Shown here: positions 6,321 through 8,660 of the stretch, in pieces
Layout of the letters: each line of letters opens with the position of its first letter
How positions within the stretch are numbered: position 1 is the first letter of the stretch
Source of the DNA: Actinomycetes bacterium
Lineage (GTDB): Bacteria; Actinomycetota; Acidimicrobiia; Acidimicrobiales; Acidimicrobiaceae
Assembly (NCBI GenBank): GCA_021792075.1
Contig: JAJYVK010000053.1
Coordinates: 1 to 8,660 of the forward strand
Direction of reading: 5' to 3'
DNA: 8,660 nucleotides
Translations under genes and position numbers: made by a program
The notes under the pieces: model-generated
Databases searched by the model: none
Told to the model about the DNA's origin: nothing
Seen by the model: the letters and a program-made list of their open reading frames with translations, nothing else

Positions 6321-7100
6321 CTATCGCCCCCGGAATACAGGACTGCGCTTTTCCCGAAAAGCCGCAATCCCTTCGCGAAGGTCTTCACTTGCAAATAGCG
6401 CGGCCACGCCCATCCTTTCCAGAGCAAGCCCAGTACTCAATGGACTGTCATTTCCCAAGTAAAAGACCTGCAGCAGTATCCTCATTGCCAACGGACTGAA
6501 GCTGGCAAGCCGCTTGGCAAGGGCTGTGGTCCTTGTGCTCAGTTCGCCAAGTGGCACGATGTCATTGGCAAGGCCAAGGTCATATGCCCTCTGGGCCTTC
6601 ATGAGTTCACCGGTCAAGAGCATCTCGATCGCCAAGCCCTGCCCGACAGCGTGCACCAGGCGCTGGGTTCCTCCGTAGCCCGGAATCGCACCCAGTTTTA
6701 TCTCGGGAAATCCAACCTTTGCGGTATCAGCCATGATACGCATCGTCGCCGCCAGCGCAAGCTCAAAGCCCGCTCCCAGCGCAAGACCATTTACGGCTGC
6801 TATGACTGGCTTTCCAATTGCTTCGATTCGCTGGTAAAGAGCCTGCGACCGCTCCGAGAGCATCATCATCTCTGAGGAACTCTTAATTTCCAGCTCTTTA
6901 AGGTCAGCGCCAGCTGAAAACGCGCGATCGCCGCTGCCGGTAACCACAACAACTCGAATCTCCTCTTGACCAGCAACAGCGTAGAATACCTCGTCCAACT
7001 CGGCCAGAGCAGCCTCATTCAGCGTGTTCATGCTTTCGGGGCGATTTATCGTGATGTTGGCGATGTTATCGTCCACAGAAAAAATGATCGAACTTTCCAT
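6321..7100 (-). CDS. Enoyl-CoA hydratase, canonical Glu/Glu type
   Basis: A 259-residue crotonase with all signatures of a true enoyl-CoA hydratase: FSAGADLKEL for the first oxyanion loop, GAGFELALA with E113, and GFPEIKLGAIPGYGGTQRL with E133. The C-terminus has the usual SEDLREGIAAFREKRSPVF tail. It adds water to a trans-2-enoyl-CoA in beta-oxidation. I chose ATG 7100, with GAAGG eight bases upstream. A TTG at 7115 in the same frame would overlap the thiolase stop by four bases and add five residues, but its Shine-Dalgarno sequence is poor. It is one of three crotonases in the operon and the most standard of them, so it is the best candidate for the ordinary hydration step. Confidence 0.93.
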   Translation of the reverse strand: MESSIIFSVDDNIANITINRPESMNTLNEAALAELDEVFYAVAGQEEIRVVVVTGSGDRAFSAGADLKELEIKSSSEMMMLSERSQALYQRIEAIGKPVIAAVNGLALGAGFELALAATMRIMADTAKVGFPEIKLGAIPGYGGTQRLVHAVGQGLAIEMLLTGELMKAQRAYDLGLANDIVPLGELSTRTTALAKRLASFSPLAMRILLQVFYLGNDSPLSTGLALERMGVAALFASEDLREGIAAFREKRSPVFRGR

Positions 7101-7111
7101 TCTTTGCGCCT

Positions 7112-8296
7112 TCAACTCTCACGGCGAATCGTCATTGCGGTGCTTACGCCGCCGCCCCCGCAGATCCCGGCAACTCCAAACTCACCGTCGTTCACCCGCA
7201 GAACGTTGTACAGAGACATTAGAATCCTTGCGCCTGAAATTCCGGTGGGATGACTCATGGCTATAGCCCCTCCGTGGACGTTAACCTTGTCTCGGTCCCA
7301 TCCCAAAACGCGCTCATTTGCGAGCATCTGTACTGCAAAGGCTTCATTGACCTCGATAAAATCCATATCCCCAAGGAGCATTCCGGCGCTTTTCAGCGCG
7401 GCTGGGATTGCGATCCCCGGTCCTTCGCCCATGAACGGCGGATCTACTCCAACTTGGGCAAATGAGACAACCGAAAACAGAGGGGTCCAGCCGTGCTCCA
7501 TGGCCGTTGTACGACTTGTCACGACGAGTGCAACTCCGCCATCACCCATGCTGCAAGAGTTGCCTGCAGTCACCGAGCCTCCAGCCTCAAAAGCGGGGCT
7601 GAGACGAGCCAGCTTCTCAAGAGAGGTATTACGTCGAATCGACTCATCGTGGTCCAGGTTCCCTAGCGTCGGCTCAAGGCCAGATATAGAGGTAGACGAG
7701 GCAATCTCCCATTTCAGATAGCCACGGTCCTGTGCACTTGCCGCCTTTTGGTGAGACTCGAGAGCAAAGGCGTCCTGCTCCTCACGAGTGATCCGATACT
7801 TCCTTGCAAGATTCTCCGCAGTCTGGCCCATGGTCATGTCGCACAACGGATCGATGGTGTCGCTCCACGCGTCTTCCAAGACACGATTGCCTAGCTTGAT
7901 GCCCTCCCAACGGACATTTTTCATCATGAAAGGCATTGTGCTCATCGATTCCATTCCCCCAGCGACCACAGTGCGAGACTCTCCCGCCCATATCGACTGG
8001 CTGGCTAGCATGACGCTTTTCATGCCGGAAGGGCACGCCATGTTGATAGTCGCGGCAGGCACCGACGTTGGAATGCCGGCCCTTACCGCGGCAGTCCGAA
8101 CTGGATTGGGCCCATTGCCCGCCTGGCGACAATTGCCCAACAAAACCGTGTCGATCTCCTTTGGCTCCACATTGCCGCTCTCAAGAGCCCCCCTGATCGC
8201 CGCGGCTCCGAGTTGAGCGGCGGGAACATCACGCAACGTTCCACCAAAACGCCCCAGAGGGGTTCGTGCCATGCCGACAATGACTATGTCGTCCAC
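7112..8296 (-). CDS. Thiolase (acetyl-CoA acyltransferase / acetyltransferase)
   Basis: A 394-residue thiolase that cleaves a 3-oxoacyl-CoA with CoA, releasing acetyl-CoA (or runs the reverse condensation). The catalytic set is complete: the nucleophile C88 in NMACPSG, N317 in the NEAFA motif, H349 in the SHPTG motif and C379 in CGGGG; these positions agree within one residue with biosynthetic-type thiolases. Several motif details differ from the common form: CPSG for C(A/G)SG, AMSHP for ALGHP, GDGG for NDGA and CGGGGV for CxGGGxG. The GTG at 8296 is chosen because AAAGGAG (8311-8305) lies eight bases upstream and the resulting length is typical; a TTG at 8335 would add 13 residues overlying that site. 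It follows the dehydrogenase fragment by 45 bases that contain a hairpin, and precedes the canonical hydratase by 11 bases. Chain-length preference cannot be told. Confidence 0.93.
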   Translation of the reverse strand: MDDIVIVGMARTPLGRFGGTLRDVPAAQLGAAAIRGALESGNVEPKEIDTVLLGNCRQAGNGPNPVRTAAVRAGIPTSVPAATINMACPSGMKSVMLASQSIWAGESRTVVAGGMESMSTMPFMMKNVRWEGIKLGNRVLEDAWSDTIDPLCDMTMGQTAENLARKYRITREEQDAFALESHQKAASAQDRGYLKWEIASSTSISGLEPTLGNLDHDESIRRNTSLEKLARLSPAFEAGGSVTAGNSCSMGDGGVALVVTSRTTAMEHGWTPLFSVVSFAQVGVDPPFMGEGPGIAIPAALKSAGMLLGDMDFIEVNEAFAVQMLANERVLGWDRDKVNVHGGAIAMSHPTGISGARILMSLYNVLRVNDGEFGVAGICGGGGVSTAMTIRRES

Positions 8297-8304
8297 TTGA
8301 ATAG

Positions 8305-8311
8305 CTCCTTT
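8305..8311 (-). promoter_or_regulatory. Ribosome binding site AAAGGAG that decides the thiolase start
   Basis: This Shine-Dalgarno match on the minus strand is eight bases ahead of the GTG at 8296. It lies inside the reading frame if the upstream TTG (8335) were used, so it argues for the shorter protein. Confidence 0.65.
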
Positions 8312-8320
8312 GTCGCAAAG

Positions 8321-8348
8321 CGGATAACCGGGCAATCCTGGTTATCCG
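8321..8348 (-). repeat. Perfect 9-bp inverted repeat in the dehydrogenase-thiolase junction
   Basis: CGGATAACC (8321-8329) and GGTTATCCG (8340-8348) are exact reverse complements, and two further inner pairs close the stem past one mismatch (a G-T pair on the plus strand), leaving the 4-base loop CAAT. The upstream gene's stop codon (8344-8342) sits within the stem. No T-run follows in the operon's direction, so it looks more like an mRNA processing, stability or partial-attenuation element between two genes than a full terminator. The thiolase ribosome binding site starts ten bases beyond it. Confidence 0.6.
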
Positions 8349-8660
8349 TAGGAATAAAACCCTTGACCGGACTTCCTTCCCAGGTATCCCGAGGCAACAA
8401 GAGAGCGGTGCAGGGGGCATGGAATGAACTTGTTGCCGCCACACTGCTCGTTCAGATCCTCGAGAATGTGCAACATAGTGTCAAGCCCAACGAAGTCCCC
8501 CAGCTGAAGCGGACCCATAGGGAAGTTGAAGCCGTCTCGCATCGCCTGATCCACGTCTTCGACCGTTGCCACGCCCTCGTAAACGGTCCATACAGCCTCA
8601 TTGAACATCGGCATGTAGACCCGGTTGGTAATGAAACCCGGCGAGTCCTTTTTCACCTCC
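8342..8660 (-). CDS. 3-hydroxyacyl-CoA dehydrogenase, C-terminal part (5' end cut by window)
   Basis: The frame is open from the right edge to the TAA at 8344-8342 and gives the last 105 residues or so; the GTG at 8656 is an internal Val, not a start. The segment begins EVKKDSPGFITNR, the usual link into the C-terminal dimerisation domain. It continues with NEAVWTVYEGVATVEDVDQA, then GFNFPMGPLQLGDFVGLDT and GYLGRKSGQGFYSYG, all typical of 3-hydroxybutyryl-CoA-type dehydrogenases. The NAD-binding half lies outside the window. Compared with the complete copy at 4632-5510, this one has the GLDT/PCP-type end common in short-chain enzymes, whereas the other has DVAGVDV, so the two are distinct paralogues and not a recent duplication. 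It is the first gene of the operon that is visible; the promoter is further right. Confidence 0.92.
   Translation of the reverse strand, partial: EVKKDSPGFITNRVYMPMFNEAVWTVYEGVATVEDVDQAMRDGFNFPMGPLQLGDFVGLDTMLHILEDLNEQCGGNKFIPCPLHRSLVASGYLGRKSGQGFYSYG

Noticed and set aside
8297..8335. Thiolase starting at TTG 8335
   Set aside because: The extra 13 residues cover the AAAGGAG ribosome binding site and fall outside the usual thiolase N-terminus; GTG 8296 gives catalytic positions matching known thiolases.
1..8660. CRISPR arrays, tRNA or rRNA genes, transposases, phage or toxin-antitoxin genes
   Set aside because: I looked for regularly spaced repeats, cloverleaf-like segments and mobile-element proteins on both strands and saw none.

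Overview
The window reads as a piece of a bacterial chromosome with moderate GC and ordinary, compact gene packing. The MMPL-type exporter, the set of GTG/TTG/ATG starts and the paralogue-rich acyl-CoA genes suit an actinobacterium. A mid-GC acidophilic member of Acidimicrobiia is my best guess, but this is inference from style and not from a marker gene.

Layout from left to right. (1) Positions 2-1075, plus strand: the C-terminal 357 residues of an MMPL/RND-family membrane transporter, cut by the left edge. (2) Positions 1076-1751: 676 bases with no convincing protein gene. They hold a hairpin just after the transporter, a perfect inverted repeat, a set of competing stems followed by a minus-strand terminator-like hairpin with a T-rich tail (a possible small RNA), and a 13-base palindrome just ahead of the regulator. 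(3) Positions 1752-2468, plus strand: a FadR-subfamily GntR regulator with an FCD ligand domain. (4) A convergent gap of 120 bases. (5) Positions 2589-8660: seven tightly spaced minus-strand genes that look like one operon. In transcription order they are a 3-hydroxyacyl-CoA dehydrogenase (cut by the right edge), a thiolase, two Glu/Glu enoyl-CoA hydratases, a second and complete 3-hydroxyacyl-CoA dehydrogenase, an acetyl-CoA hydrolase/CoA-transferase family protein, and a divergent PaaG/isomerase-like crotonase.

Together the operon supplies most steps of a beta-oxidation spiral: a CoA-transferase that could activate an acid, hydratases, dehydrogenases, a double-bond isomerase, and a thiolase for cleavage. 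No acyl-CoA dehydrogenase or acyl-CoA ligase is visible; they may lie beyond the right edge. The duplicated dehydrogenase and triplicated crotonase suggest a branched, cyclic or aromatic-derived substrate rather than plain fatty acids, but the substrate cannot be read from the sequence. The GntR/FCD protein is the obvious candidate regulator, since FadR-like proteins commonly sense carboxylic acids or acyl-CoAs.

The points most worth a second look are the CoA-transferase with Gly where the family's catalytic Glu is expected, the crotonase lacking both canonical Glu residues, the structured minus-strand element near 1505-1600, and the 9-bp perfect hairpin in the dehydrogenase-thiolase junction. 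I see no CRISPR array, tRNA, rRNA, insertion sequence or evident defence system.
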